Below are positions 1-7,287 of a DNA stretch of 31,221 nucleotides, one piece after another; position 1 is the first letter of the stretch, and every line of letters starts with the position of its first letter. The stretch comes from CAINVV01 sp037129695 (GTDB taxonomy: Bacteria > Bacteroidota > Bacteroidia > Bacteroidales > Prolixibacteraceae). The translations under genes and the position numbers were made by a program. The stretch spans positions 1-31,221 of the forward strand of contig JBAXUL010000044.1 of assembly GCA_037129695.1 (NCBI GenBank). The letters run 5' to 3'. The notes under the pieces are model-generated. The model had not been told where the DNA came from. It ran no database searches and saw nothing but the letters and a program-made list of their open reading frames with translations.

Positions 1-1
1 C

Positions 2-1936
2 ATGTTCACTGAATTCATGGAGCAGCGTGCGCCCGGGCATACGGCGCTCGACGGGAAAATCTATCAGAAAGGGATGCTCGACTATAAAAGGGAAATTGCA
101 GATAGGATTGCTTCACTCGATTACCTCAATGATCCTGAGGCTACTGACAAGTCCGAAGAGTGGAAAGCGATGGATATCTCATGTGATGCCGTGATTGTTT
201 TTGCCGAACGCCATGCCGAACTTGCAGAAATAATGGCAAAAAATGAACCTGACCAAAACCGAAAAGCGGAACTGTTGAAGATTGCGGAAGTTTGCCGTCA
301 TGTCCCTGCCCACGCCCCCCGGAATTTTTGGGAAGCCATTCAGATGTACTGGTTTGTTCATCTTGGGATAATTACCGAACTGAATGGCTGGGATGCCATG
401 AATCCCGGTCATTTCGACCAGCATCTTACCCCGTTTTACGAGGAAGGGTTGAAAAGTAACACCCTTACCCGTGAACAGGCAAAAGAATTGATCTGCTGTT
501 TCTGGATCAAGGTAAATAATCACCCGGCACCGCCAAAAGTGGGCATCACCGCCCGTGAAAGCGGAACCTACAATGATTTTACCAACATCAACATCGGTGG
601 GATCAGAAGCGATGGCAGTGACGGAACCAGCGAGGTCTCCTATATCATGCTTGAGGTAGTGGAGGAACTTCATATTTTACAACCGGGTAGTTCTGTGCAC
701 ATCAGCAGCCAAACACCAGATCATTTTCTGCATGCTGCCACACGCGTCATCCGTCAGGGACATGGATATCCTTCTGTATTTAATCCGGAGGTCTATGTGC
801 AGGAGTTGCTGCGTCAGGGAAAATCACTTCGCGATGCCCGTGAAGGGGGCTGCAGCGGTTGTATTGAAGTCGGGGCATTTGGCAAGGAGGCCTATCTGCT
901 CACCGGATACCTCAATGTCCCGAAAATACTGGAAGTGACGCTCAACAACGGAATCAATCCTGTTTCAGGGATACGGGTCGGTCCGGAAACAGGCGATCCG
1001 GTGACTTTCGAAAATTTCAATGAATTGTACCGTGCCTTTCAGAAACAGCTCAATTATTTTGTTGATCTGAAGATGCGTGTCAGCAACTACATCGACAGGA
1101 TGTTCGCCAAATATGCTCCGGCACCCTTCCTTTCTGTCGTTATTGAAGATTGTATATCCAAAGGCAAGGATTATTACGATGGCGGACCGCGCTACAACAC
1201 AAGCTACATCCAGTGTTGCGGATTGGGAACAACCACCGACAGCCTGGTTGCACTGAAGAAACATGTATTTCTGGATCAGACTTACGCGATGGACCGGGTT
1301 TTAAAGGCTGTTTCGAATAATTTTAAGGGCGAAGAGATAATGCGTCAGACCATCATGAACCGTACCCCCTTCTTTGGGAATGACAATGATTACGCGGATT
1401 CCGTAGCCGTGAAAATATACGACGACCTCGTGGATTCCATCGACGGAAAACCAAACATCAAACCCGGCGGCAAATACCACCTGAACATGCTTTCGACCAC
1501 CTGTCATGTCTATTTTGGGAAAGTGATGGGAGCGACTCCCAACGGTCGCTTGGCAGGAAAATCGATTTCTGACGGGACTTCCCCATCGCATGGTGCCGAT
1601 ACCCACGGACCCTCTGCGGTAGTGAAATCCATGACGAAGTTCGACCATGTCAAATCGGGCGGGACGTTGCTGAACCAACGCTTTTTGCCTGGTCTGCTCA
1701 AGAAAGAGGAGGACGTCGTAAAGCTCGGACATCTCATCAGAAGCTATTTTAAGCTTGGCGGGCATCATGTACAGTTTAACATTGTAGATACAGCCACCTT
1801 GCTTGCAGCCCAGGCCTGTCCTTCGGATTACAAGGATCTGATGGTGCGCATGGCCGGCTACAGCGATTATTTCAACGACATGAATGCCGATCTCCAGCAG
1901 GAGGTGATCGAAAGAACAGAAAATGATGGATTCTAA
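2..1936 (+). CDS. hypD: HypD-type glycyl radical enzyme (trans-4-hydroxy-L-proline dehydratase), 5' truncated by window edge
   Basis: Glycyl-radical dehydratase. HypD removes water from trans-4-hydroxy-L-proline to give 1-pyrroline-5-carboxylate, which a P5C reductase turns into proline; that reductase is not in this window. The 644 residues seen lack roughly the first 147, because the frame is open to the window edge. The radical loop is RMAGYSDYF, with the glycyl Gly codon at 1856-1858. The thiyl Cys and general-base Glu lie in GCSGCIEVG (Cys codon 860-862, Glu 866-868). Taking that Cys as C434 of the Clostridioides difficile enzyme, residues I recall as S334, D339, F340, E436 and Y450 line up without gaps, and a Thr close to T645 is present. 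This is why I prefer HypD over choline, glycerol or propanediol GREs. Its stop overlaps the start of the activase gene by 14 nt, indicating co-expression. Substrate is inferred from residues only. Confidence 0.83.
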   Translation: MFTEFMEQRAPGHTALDGKIYQKGMLDYKREIADRIASLDYLNDPEATDKSEEWKAMDISCDAVIVFAERHAELAEIMAKNEPDQNRKAELLKIAEVCRHVPAHAPRNFWEAIQMYWFVHLGIITELNGWDAMNPGHFDQHLTPFYEEGLKSNTLTREQAKELICCFWIKVNNHPAPPKVGITARESGTYNDFTNINIGGIRSDGSDGTSEVSYIMLEVVEELHILQPGSSVHISSQTPDHFLHAATRVIRQGHGYPSVFNPEVYVQELLRQGKSLRDAREGGCSGCIEVGAFGKEAYLLTGYLNVPKILEVTLNNGINPVSGIRVGPETGDPVTFENFNELYRAFQKQLNYFVDLKMRVSNYIDRMFAKYAPAPFLSVVIEDCISKGKDYYDGGPRYNTSYIQCCGLGTTTDSLVALKKHVFLDQTYAMDRVLKAVSNNFKGEEIMRQTIMNRTPFFGNDNDYADSVAVKIYDDLVDSIDGKPNIKPGGKYHLNMLSTTCHVYFGKVMGATPNGRLAGKSISDGTSPSHGADTHGPSAVVKSMTKFDHVKSGGTLLNQRFLPGLLKKEEDVVKLGHLIRSYFKLGGHHVQFNIVDTATLLAAQACPSDYKDLMVRMAGYSDYFNDMNADLQQEVIERTENDGF

Positions 1937-2888
1937 CCCCGGCAATGACCTGACAGGTTCCCAAAACCTGACAGGTCGGAAAGGTCACCAGCCCTTCATC
2001 TTCGACATCAAACGCTATGCGATCAACGACGGACCGGGAATCAGGATCGTGATTTTCCTGAAAGGATGTAACCTCAATTGCGTCTGGTGCCATAATCCGG
2101 AGGGGATTTCGGCTTTTCAGGAGAGAATGTACGCGCAGTCGAAATGCATCCGGTGCGGAACGTGTGTGGCAGCATGTCCCGAACAGGCTATTGTATTGGT
2201 AGAAGATGGCATCCTGACGGACTCCGCATTGTGTAACCTGACAGGTGCTTGCGCGGCGGTTTGTCCTTCTACTGCCATTGAGATGACCGGGAAAAACATG
2301 TCGGTCGACGAAATTATGATGGAAATTGAGAAGGAACGGGTCTTCTTTGATCAGTCGGGAGGAGGGGTAACTTTTTCGGGAGGTGATCCGTTGATACATT
2401 CCGGGTTTTTGATTCAACTTCTCGATGAATGCGGAAGGCGTGGAATTCACAGGGTCGTAGATACTGCCGGTTTGGCCAATACCGGAATTTTGATGGAAGT
2501 TGCTCGCCGAACCGACCTGTTTTTGTTCGACCTGAAAATGATGAATGCCGAGCGTCACCGGAAATGGACGGGCGTTTCGAATGAGAAAATATTGGAGAAC
2601 TTAAATTTACTGTCATCGGAAGGAGCAAGAATCATCATTCGCATCCCGTTGATAGGGGGAGTCAATGATGATATTGAAAACATGGACGAAACAGCTCGTT
2701 TTATTGGATCCTTACCCGGAGAAAAAAAGGAGGTGAACTTTCTTCCGTATCACAAAATTGCCCAATCAAAATACCTGAAATTAGGCCGGCCGGATGATTT
2801 TCAACTTCTTAAAGAGCCAGGCAAAGGTTCTTTGGAGCGGGCTGTAGCGATATTTAAGGAAAAAGGAATAAGGGCTACCATTGGATGA
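1923..2888 (+). CDS. Glycyl-radical enzyme activating enzyme (radical SAM, ferredoxin-like insert) for the adjacent HypD-like enzyme
   Basis: Radical-SAM activase that uses S-adenosylmethionine to place the glycyl radical on the upstream enzyme. The SAM cluster motif is C49-x3-C53-x2-C56 in KGCNLNCVWCHN, preceded by the family signature around DGPGIR. A ferredoxin-like insert follows. Its first site is complete (C75, C78, C81, C85). The second has C104, C110 and C114, but Thr107 stands where the fourth Cys of CxxCxxCxxxCP is expected. The SGGGVTFSGGDPL segment (SAM-binding) and the rest of the partial TIM barrel look intact, and 321 aa is normal. The N-terminus carries about 20 extra residues with two xLTG units before the conserved FDIKRYAINDGPG; these come from an 11-bp repeat that recurs at Thr107. 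Starts at 1923 and 1926 are both possible; either overlaps the dehydratase gene. Confidence 0.9.
   Translation: MMDSNPGNDLTGSQNLTGRKGHQPFIFDIKRYAINDGPGIRIVIFLKGCNLNCVWCHNPEGISAFQERMYAQSKCIRCGTCVAACPEQAIVLVEDGILTDSALCNLTGACAAVCPSTAIEMTGKNMSVDEIMMEIEKERVFFDQSGGGVTFSGGDPLIHSGFLIQLLDECGRRGIHRVVDTAGLANTGILMEVARRTDLFLFDLKMMNAERHRKWTGVSNEKILENLNLLSSEGARIIIRIPLIGGVNDDIENMDETARFIGSLPGEKKEVNFLPYHKIAQSKYLKLGRPDDFQLLKEPGKGSLERAVAIFKEKGIRATIG
1948..1976 (+). repeat. Two copies of palindrome ACCTG-A-CAGGT inside the activase N-terminus
   Basis: Exact copies of acctgacaggt lie at 1948-1958 and 1966-1976, separated by 7 nt. Each is an inverted repeat (ACCTG/CAGGT) around a single central A. Both are read in the same frame as (D/N)-L-T-G. 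Similar ACCTG(A/T)CAGGT motifs occur between genes in Bacteroidetes as I recall, so this may be a dispersed repeat that entered the coding sequence. Confidence 0.7.
2236..2246 (+). repeat. Third copy of the ACCTG-A-CAGGT palindrome, inside the ferredoxin-like insert
   Basis: An exact copy of the same 11-mer, extended to a 12-mer (aacctgacaggt) shared with the 1966-1976 copy, again translated as NLTG. Its Thr codon (2241-2243) sits where the second ferredoxin motif normally has a Cys. Confidence 0.7.
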
Positions 2889-2958
2889 CTTCATTCCTTA
2901 TCGAATTGTCGAATTTTTCCCTGCTGGTTGAAATTAATAAATTATGTACCTTTATTTC

Positions 2959-3249
2959 ATGTCAAAGCAAGAGATTCAAAATGTTATCATCGGCTGTCTC
3001 CAGGAATATCATGCTGAGTATGTTGGACTTTTCGGCTCGTTCGTCAGAGGCGAGGGATCCGTGAACAGTGACATTGATATTTTGGTTCAGTTCAATGAGT
3101 GTTTCTCATTGTTGCAACTGGTTCGTATCGAAAATGAATTGTCTGACAAGTCGGGTGTCAAGGTTGATTTGGTGACGGAGGGGTCATTGAAGAACGAGCG
3201 CGTAAAGCAAAGTATTGATCAGGATTTAAGAATTATTTATCAGGCATGA
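2959..3249 (+). CDS. MntA-type minimal nucleotidyltransferase (antitoxin of a HepT/MntA module)
   Basis: Small nucleotidyltransferase-fold protein of 96 aa. The fold signature GSFVRGEGSVNSDIDILV is present (GSxRxG plus the DxD metal-binding pair). In HepT/MntA systems this partner AMPylates a Tyr of the HepT RNase and so neutralises it. The gene overlaps the downstream HepT-like gene by 4 nt, the usual antitoxin-first order. An upstream ATG at 2944 would add five residues, but it abuts a promoter-like TACCTTTA (2947-2954), and MSKQEI at 2959 is the natural N-terminus for the family. The region is more AT-rich than the flanking activase gene, consistent with horizontal acquisition (inference). 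Confidence 0.8.
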   Translation: MSKQEIQNVIIGCLQEYHAEYVGLFGSFVRGEGSVNSDIDILVQFNECFSLLQLVRIENELSDKSGVKVDLVTEGSLKNERVKQSIDQDLRIIYQA

Positions 3250-3575
3250 AAGGCGATGTTGCCTATATTGAAAATTTACTTTTATCTATCTCAAAAATCG
3301 AAATTTTTACGGCCAACTTAACCCGAGCCGATTTTGAAAAAAATGAGATGTTTCAGGATGCCGTGATACGAAATATCGAGATTATAGGAGAGGTTTCTAA
3401 ACGTATATCAAATGATCTGAAGGCTACATATTTTGATATTCCATGGAGAGATATGTCTGGAATGCGGGATAAGTTGATCCGTGATTATATGGGAGTCGAC
3501 ACAGAGGTAGTTTGAAAGACAGTAAAAGTGGATATACCTCAACTATCCGTTTTATTGAAGAAGATTGAGTTTTAA
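3246..3575 (+). pseudogene. HepT-like (DUF86) ribonuclease toxin, interrupted by a TGA stop
   Basis: HEPN-fold HepT-like toxin partner of the upstream nucleotidyltransferase. The conserved IRNIEIIGEVSKRIS and IPWRDMSGMRDKLI stretches identify the family. The frame ends after 89 codons at TGA (3513-3515), just where homologues usually continue with Trp (...DxEIVW-K/D-TV...). Reading on in the same frame gives KTVKVDIPQLSVLLKKIEF and a normal stop at 3573-3575, restoring a usual length of about 110 aa. A single G-to-A change of TGG explains the stop. Also, the RX4HXY catalytic motif reads RDKLIRDY: the His is Arg (codon CGT at 3480-3482), one transition away from CAT. The toxin is therefore probably dead twice over. 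A sequencing error could explain the stop, but would need a second error for the His change. Confidence 0.78.
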
Positions 3576-3657
3576 TTCAAATTCACATTACCTTCTAAAT
3601 TTTCCCCTTTCGGTACAATCATCGGTTTCAATTCTATTCCAAAACGACATATAATAC

Positions 3658-3740
3658 GTGACGGCAATCGAAAAATACCTCAAAAAATTATCCTCCAAAT
3701 ACGAGGTTAAATATCTGAAGATCGTATATGAGACCTGATA
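3658..3740 (+). pseudogene. Possible remnant of an IS110-like transposase N-terminal region
   Basis: Starting at GTG 3658, 26 codons read TAIEKYLKKLSSKYEVKY then LKIVYET before a stop. This resembles the segment of IS110/IS1111 transposases that runs into the conserved VYE(A/T)GPTGY motif. No terminal repeats, further transposase sequence or start context were found. The flanking intergenic DNA (3576-3657 and 3741-3821) shows nothing else. The match is short and made from memory of the family pattern. Confidence 0.25.
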
Positions 3741-3821
3741 AATCTCTTGTCCGCCGCTATCTGGTCCATGAGTTGTCTCTCCGTCTCTCCTTCATTCCGT
3801 TGTCACCCCCCCCGATAAGGA

Positions 3822-4532
3822 TCACTGACCTTGCATCTTCTCAAAGTAATTCCATACAGGCTCATTCGGAACAGGCGCAGTAAGCGTGATTGCTTCCTGC
3901 GTCACAGGATGGGTAAAAAGAATTTTTCTGGCATGCAGGTGGATTCCTCCGTCCTTGTCGGATCTTGGAAATCCGTATTTTAAATCTCCCTTAATATGAA
4001 GTCCGATGGCAGCGAGTTGGGCACGGATCTGGTGATGCCGACCGGAATGCAGCTCGATTTCCAGCAGGTGAAAGCGGTCGGAGGATGCGATATACCGGTA
4101 GGTGAGGGAAGCTTTTTTGGATTCCTTCTGCTCCTTAATATACGCGAATGATTTGTTCTGTTTTTCATTGCGAACCAGCCAGTGTTCAAGTGTGGCGGTA
4201 AGTGGCTCCGGTTTGACATCCACCACTGCCCAATAGGTTTTTTTGATGGAACCGTCATTCCTGAAAAGTTCATTCATCCTGGTAAGCGACTTGGAGGTGC
4301 GGGCAAATAGAAGTACCCCGCTGGTTGGACGGTCGAGCCGGTGTGTTACCCCCAGAAAAACATTGCCGGGCTTGTCGTATTTCTCTTTCAGGTATACTTT
4401 TATGTCATCTCCAATCGTTTTATCCCCGGTCTTGTCACCCTGCACAATGTCTCCGCACCGCTTGTTGATCGCGATCAGATGATTGTCCTCAAAGAGGATC
4501 TCAAGATTGGTATTTTTTCTTTCAGTCAACAA
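3822..4532 (-). CDS. RluA-family pseudouridine synthase
   Basis: Isomerises specific uridines in rRNA or tRNA to pseudouridine. The catalytic motif HRLDRPTSGVLLFA carries the nucleophilic Asp, and GRHHQIRAQLAAIGLHIKGD is the second RluA-family signature. At 236 aa it lacks an N-terminal S4 RNA-binding domain and begins directly with the catalytic core (LEILFEDNHLIAINK), as in RluA/TruC-type enzymes; which RNA site it modifies cannot be told from sequence. About 120 nt separate it from panB upstream on the same strand, so co-transcription is possible. Confidence 0.9.
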   Translation of the reverse strand: MLTERKNTNLEILFEDNHLIAINKRCGDIVQGDKTGDKTIGDDIKVYLKEKYDKPGNVFLGVTHRLDRPTSGVLLFARTSKSLTRMNELFRNDGSIKKTYWAVVDVKPEPLTATLEHWLVRNEKQNKSFAYIKEQKESKKASLTYRYIASSDRFHLLEIELHSGRHHQIRAQLAAIGLHIKGDLKYGFPRSDKDGGIHLHARKILFTHPVTQEAITLTAPVPNEPVWNYFEKMQGQ

Positions 4533-4652
4533 GGGATTCAGATTTGAAAATGGAAGATGGGAAAATGAGAAGATGGTGAAGGAGGGAATGACATTGATTA
4601 ATTGTTAATGAACGACAAAAAAAATATTTTTGCGCGCTCAGCGCTCATCATC

Positions 4653-5471
4653 TTAATCATACTGCTCTTTTTCATTTGGAAAATCCCTTGATTTGACATC
4701 TTTGATGTAGTTGCCAACGGCTCCCTTGATTTCTGACGCCAGATCGTGGTAACGTCGAAGAAACCTGGGTGAGAACTCCTGGGTGAGACCCAGCATGTCG
4801 TGAATGACGAGTACCTGACCGTCAACTCCGCCACCGGCACCAATGCCGATAATGGGTATTTTAAGTTCGCTGGCGACTTTGGCTCCCAGTGATGCAGGAA
4901 TTTTCTCCAGTACAATGGCAAAACAGCCTGCCTCTTCCAGTAACCTTGCGTCTTTCATCAATTTGTCGGCTTCTTCAGCTTCTTTGGCACGAACGACATA
5001 GGTGCCGTAGCGGTTGATCGACTGTGGCATCAAACCGAGATGCCCCATCACCGGAATTCCTGCAGACAGAATCCGCTGAACGGATTCGATCACTTCACTG
5101 CCACCTTCCAGCTTTACGGCATCGGCATGGGTGATTTTCATGATTTTAATGGCAGAGTTCAAAGCTTCCAGTGAGTTTCCCTGGTAGGTTCCAAAAGGCA
5201 TATCCACAACTACCAGACAGCGGGTTACCGCCTTGACTACCGACTTGCCATGGTAAATCATCTGATCGAGGGTGATCGGCAGGGTTGTTTCATGTCCGGC
5301 CATGACATTGGCAGCAGAATCTCCCACAAGAATGACGTCTATGCCGGCCTGGTCTACCAGTTTGGCCATGGAGTAGTCGTAGGAGGTAAGCATTGAAATT
5401 TTCTCCCCATGGAGTTTCATTTCAGCAAGAACATGAGTAGTCACCCTTTTGATCTCTTTGTGCACCGACAT
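4653..5471 (-). CDS. panB: 3-methyl-2-oxobutanoate hydroxymethyltransferase (ketopantoate hydroxymethyltransferase)
   Basis: First committed step of pantothenate and coenzyme A synthesis: transfers a hydroxymethyl group from methylene-tetrahydrofolate to 2-oxoisovalerate, giving ketopantoate. It is a TIM-barrel Mg-dependent cytosolic enzyme of 272 aa, a normal length. Signatures seen: MLTSYDYSMAKLVDQAG at the N-terminus, VGDSAANVMAGHETT and VVVDMPFGTYQ with the Asp metal ligands, AVKLEGG with the metal-binding Glu, the GHLGLMPQS loop, and PIIGIGAGGGVDGQVLV near the C-terminus. Other pantothenate genes (panC, panD) are not in the window. A Bacteroidetes -7 box lies 28 nt upstream. Confidence 0.97.
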   Translation of the reverse strand: MSVHKEIKRVTTHVLAEMKLHGEKISMLTSYDYSMAKLVDQAGIDVILVGDSAANVMAGHETTLPITLDQMIYHGKSVVKAVTRCLVVVDMPFGTYQGNSLEALNSAIKIMKITHADAVKLEGGSEVIESVQRILSAGIPVMGHLGLMPQSINRYGTYVVRAKEAEEADKLMKDARLLEEAGCFAIVLEKIPASLGAKVASELKIPIIGIGAGGGVDGQVLVIHDMLGLTQEFSPRFLRRYHDLASEIKGAVGNYIKDVKSRDFPNEKEQYD

Positions 5472-5498
5472 GATGGTTCAGTATTGATGAATAGGAAG

Positions 5499-5506
5499 CA
5501 AAGTTA
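5499..5506 (-). promoter_or_regulatory. Bacteroidetes-type -7 promoter element for panB
   Basis: Minus-strand TAACTTTG matches TAnnTTTG and lies 28 nt before the panB start. No clear TTTG -33 box is seen at the usual 19-21 nt spacing. Confidence 0.5.
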
Positions 5507-5593
5507 CTTTTTTCCAATGTGATAATTCGATAATTCGACCATCGACATTAAGAAAATAGGAAGTGGAGAAGATGGGAAGATGCGAAATAGAGC

Positions 5594-5632
5594 AAAAAAA
5601 GTGCTGAAATATCTCTTTTCAGCACTTTTTTT
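5594..5632 (-). terminator. Intrinsic terminator (bidirectional) between panB and the DUF5009 gene
   Basis: Perfect 9-bp stem GTGCTGAAA (5601-5609) / TTTCAGCAC (5617-5625) with a 7-nt loop, flanked by seven A (5594-5600) and seven T (5626-5632). On the minus strand the T-tract follows the stem and ends the DUF5009 transcript, 29 nt after its stop, so panB must use its own promoter. Confidence 0.85.
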
Positions 5633-5660
5633 CTCAAGTCTAATATCTCAAGTCGCCTTC

Positions 5661-6806
5661 CTACACTTTCAGAAAAATATTTTTTTTGTATAAAAAGTAA
5701 AGGAACAACCATTCGAGGATGATGGCACCTAAAATGATAATCCAACCGCCCAGCATAGGATCCAGAAAGCCGAGGAAGAAAGTGGCGGCATCGCGGAAAT
5801 CAAAAATAGCGCAGGTGAGGTAAATGGTGATGGAGTTCATTCCGATGACCTTAAAAAAGAGTGCTTTTTTAGCTCCGATTCCCCAGTTCCGTGCAGGAGA
5901 AGTCCAGTCTTTCACGTCGATGGCAAAATAGAAAAGTGCCAGCAAAATAAAACTGATCCCTGAAGTAAGCATATCGAAAGGAACAGTCCAGGCAGCCTTG
6001 ATAATCGGATAGAAAGTGGAAAGCAACAAGGCAACTGTCAGAATACAGGCACCGGTAATGGCCAGAGTTCTGGCTTTTTTCGCAGAGGCGGGCTTGCCGT
6101 CTCTTAATATACCGCCTGCCAGAGCACCCATCAAGGTGACGGAAATGGCCGAAATACAACACAAAAACCCTTCCGGATCAAAAGTTTTGCCATGTAGTCT
6201 TCCGGGAAGCACCAACCTGTCGATGTATGCGTTGATACCGTTGACCGGATCAAGCAGACCTGCCCCCTGTCCGGGAACCGGAACCCAAAGTTGAATAACC
6301 ATGATGGAAAGAAGAATCCCTGCCAGCCAGATAATTCTGGATTTCATGTTTTTGGTGAATATCACGATGGTTGCAGCAAAGAAATAGGCGAAACCAATCT
6401 GTCCAAGAACACTGGCAAATCTGATATCAGATAATTCATGAGGCCTGCGAAGGAGCCCATTGTACAAAATTCCGAATATGATCAGGAGGATTCCCCGTTT
6501 GGCAGCTTTGATGAACAAAGCATTTTTGTCGGCACCTTTTTCAATTTTGGATGATATTGCGTAAGGAATTGCAACCCCCGAAATAAACATGAACAGCGGG
6601 AAGATCAGGTCTTCGAAGTGGAATCCGTCCCACCTGACATGTTCCATCTGTTCAGCCACGACATTAAGCCAGCTCCAGTCCAGAACTTTTGCCAGTCCGA
6701 CGATTAAACTTCCACCGCCAATAATCCAAAGCATGTCGAAACCGCGCAGTACATCAAGGGATGCAAGGCGTCCATTCTGCTTGTCAGTTTGAATTTGATT
6801 TTGCAT
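5661..6806 (-). CDS. DUF5009 / heparan-alpha-glucosaminide N-acetyltransferase-like membrane protein
   Basis: Polytopic inner-membrane protein of 381 aa with about ten hydrophobic segments. The N-terminal RLASLDVLRGFDMLWIIGGG is the hallmark of the HGSNAT/NagX/YeiB-like acyltransferase group, followed by a conserved DLIFPLFMFISGVAIPYA segment and a C-terminal GMNSITIYL segment. Relatives in Bacteroidetes lie in glycan-use loci and are thought to acetylate amino sugars at the membrane, with acetyl-CoA as donor (family knowledge, not shown here). Neighbours do not reveal a substrate. It has its own promoter-like -7 box and a terminator, so it is probably monocistronic. Confidence 0.8.
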   Translation of the reverse strand: MQNQIQTDKQNGRLASLDVLRGFDMLWIIGGGSLIVGLAKVLDWSWLNVVAEQMEHVRWDGFHFEDLIFPLFMFISGVAIPYAISSKIEKGADKNALFIKAAKRGILLIIFGILYNGLLRRPHELSDIRFASVLGQIGFAYFFAATIVIFTKNMKSRIIWLAGILLSIMVIQLWVPVPGQGAGLLDPVNGINAYIDRLVLPGRLHGKTFDPEGFLCCISAISVTLMGALAGGILRDGKPASAKKARTLAITGACILTVALLLSTFYPIIKAAWTVPFDMLTSGISFILLALFYFAIDVKDWTSPARNWGIGAKKALFFKVIGMNSITIYLTCAIFDFRDAATFFLGFLDPMLGGWIIILGAIILEWLFLYFLYKKNIFLKV

Positions 6807-6846
6807 TTGGTTGAATTGTTATTAAGTAATTCGTAGTTAATTCTTC

Positions 6847-6854
6847 CAAAGATA
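6847..6854 (-). promoter_or_regulatory. Bacteroidetes-type -7 promoter element for the DUF5009 gene
   Basis: Minus-strand TATCTTTG, a perfect TAnnTTTG, lies 40 nt upstream of the start codon. The -33 TTTG is not evident. Confidence 0.5.
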
Positions 6855-7287
6855 TTTAATTATGAAATAAAAAGGCTTGCCATAAAGCATTTTTTGATCC
6901 TGTTCGGAAATGGATTGTGCCAATTTGTCAATGTTTCCATCCTATGGCGTTTCCCATTTTGGATAATATATGCTAATGTATTGTAATTTAATTAAATACG
7001 ACTTGTTGGCTTCGTTCCGTTCTACACATTCCTTCCTTGTATTGAAAAATATTTTCTGCCTGCCGAATGGCCAGGAGGCTGAAGTATCTAATGCCATTAA
7101 TACCATCTGTCTTTATTTTTTCTGTCGTTTTGTCACATCGGATGACAATTGGTTCTATAACCAGGATAGAATTGCAGTCAAAACCGCAAAAAAACAGTGA
7201 CATCGAGAATTGGCACAAAGATTGATCGAATGGAAGCATAAGATAGATAAATACAACAAAAAATATTAATAGTAAATACAGAAAAAA
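6855..7287. other. Intergenic region between the divergent DUF5009 gene and dnaK
   Basis: AT-rich stretch without a convincing gene. The short open frames (6970-7200 plus, 6988-7239 minus) overlap each other on opposite strands and show no family resemblance. No TAnnTTTG element was found close to dnaK and no CIRCE-like inverted repeat, so the dnaK promoter is not assigned. Confidence 0.5.

Noticed and set aside
1301..1945. Long minus-strand frame opposite the glycyl-radical enzyme
   Set aside because: It is the antisense shadow of a strongly conserved coding sequence.
3246..3575. TGA recoding (Trp or selenocysteine) to explain the HepT stop
   Set aside because: TGA is used as the normal stop in other genes here (for example the activase), no SECIS-like hairpin is evident, and the catalytic His is also lost, so decay is simpler.
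4620..4646. GCGCT-C-AGCGC palindrome just after panB, considered as a terminator
   Set aside because: A one-base loop is not feasible, and the shortened stem would be only 3 bp, although an AT-rich tract follows on the minus strand.
6970..7239. Overlapping short frames on both strands upstream of dnaK
   Set aside because: They shadow each other, have no recognisable domain and sit in AT-rich intergenic DNA.
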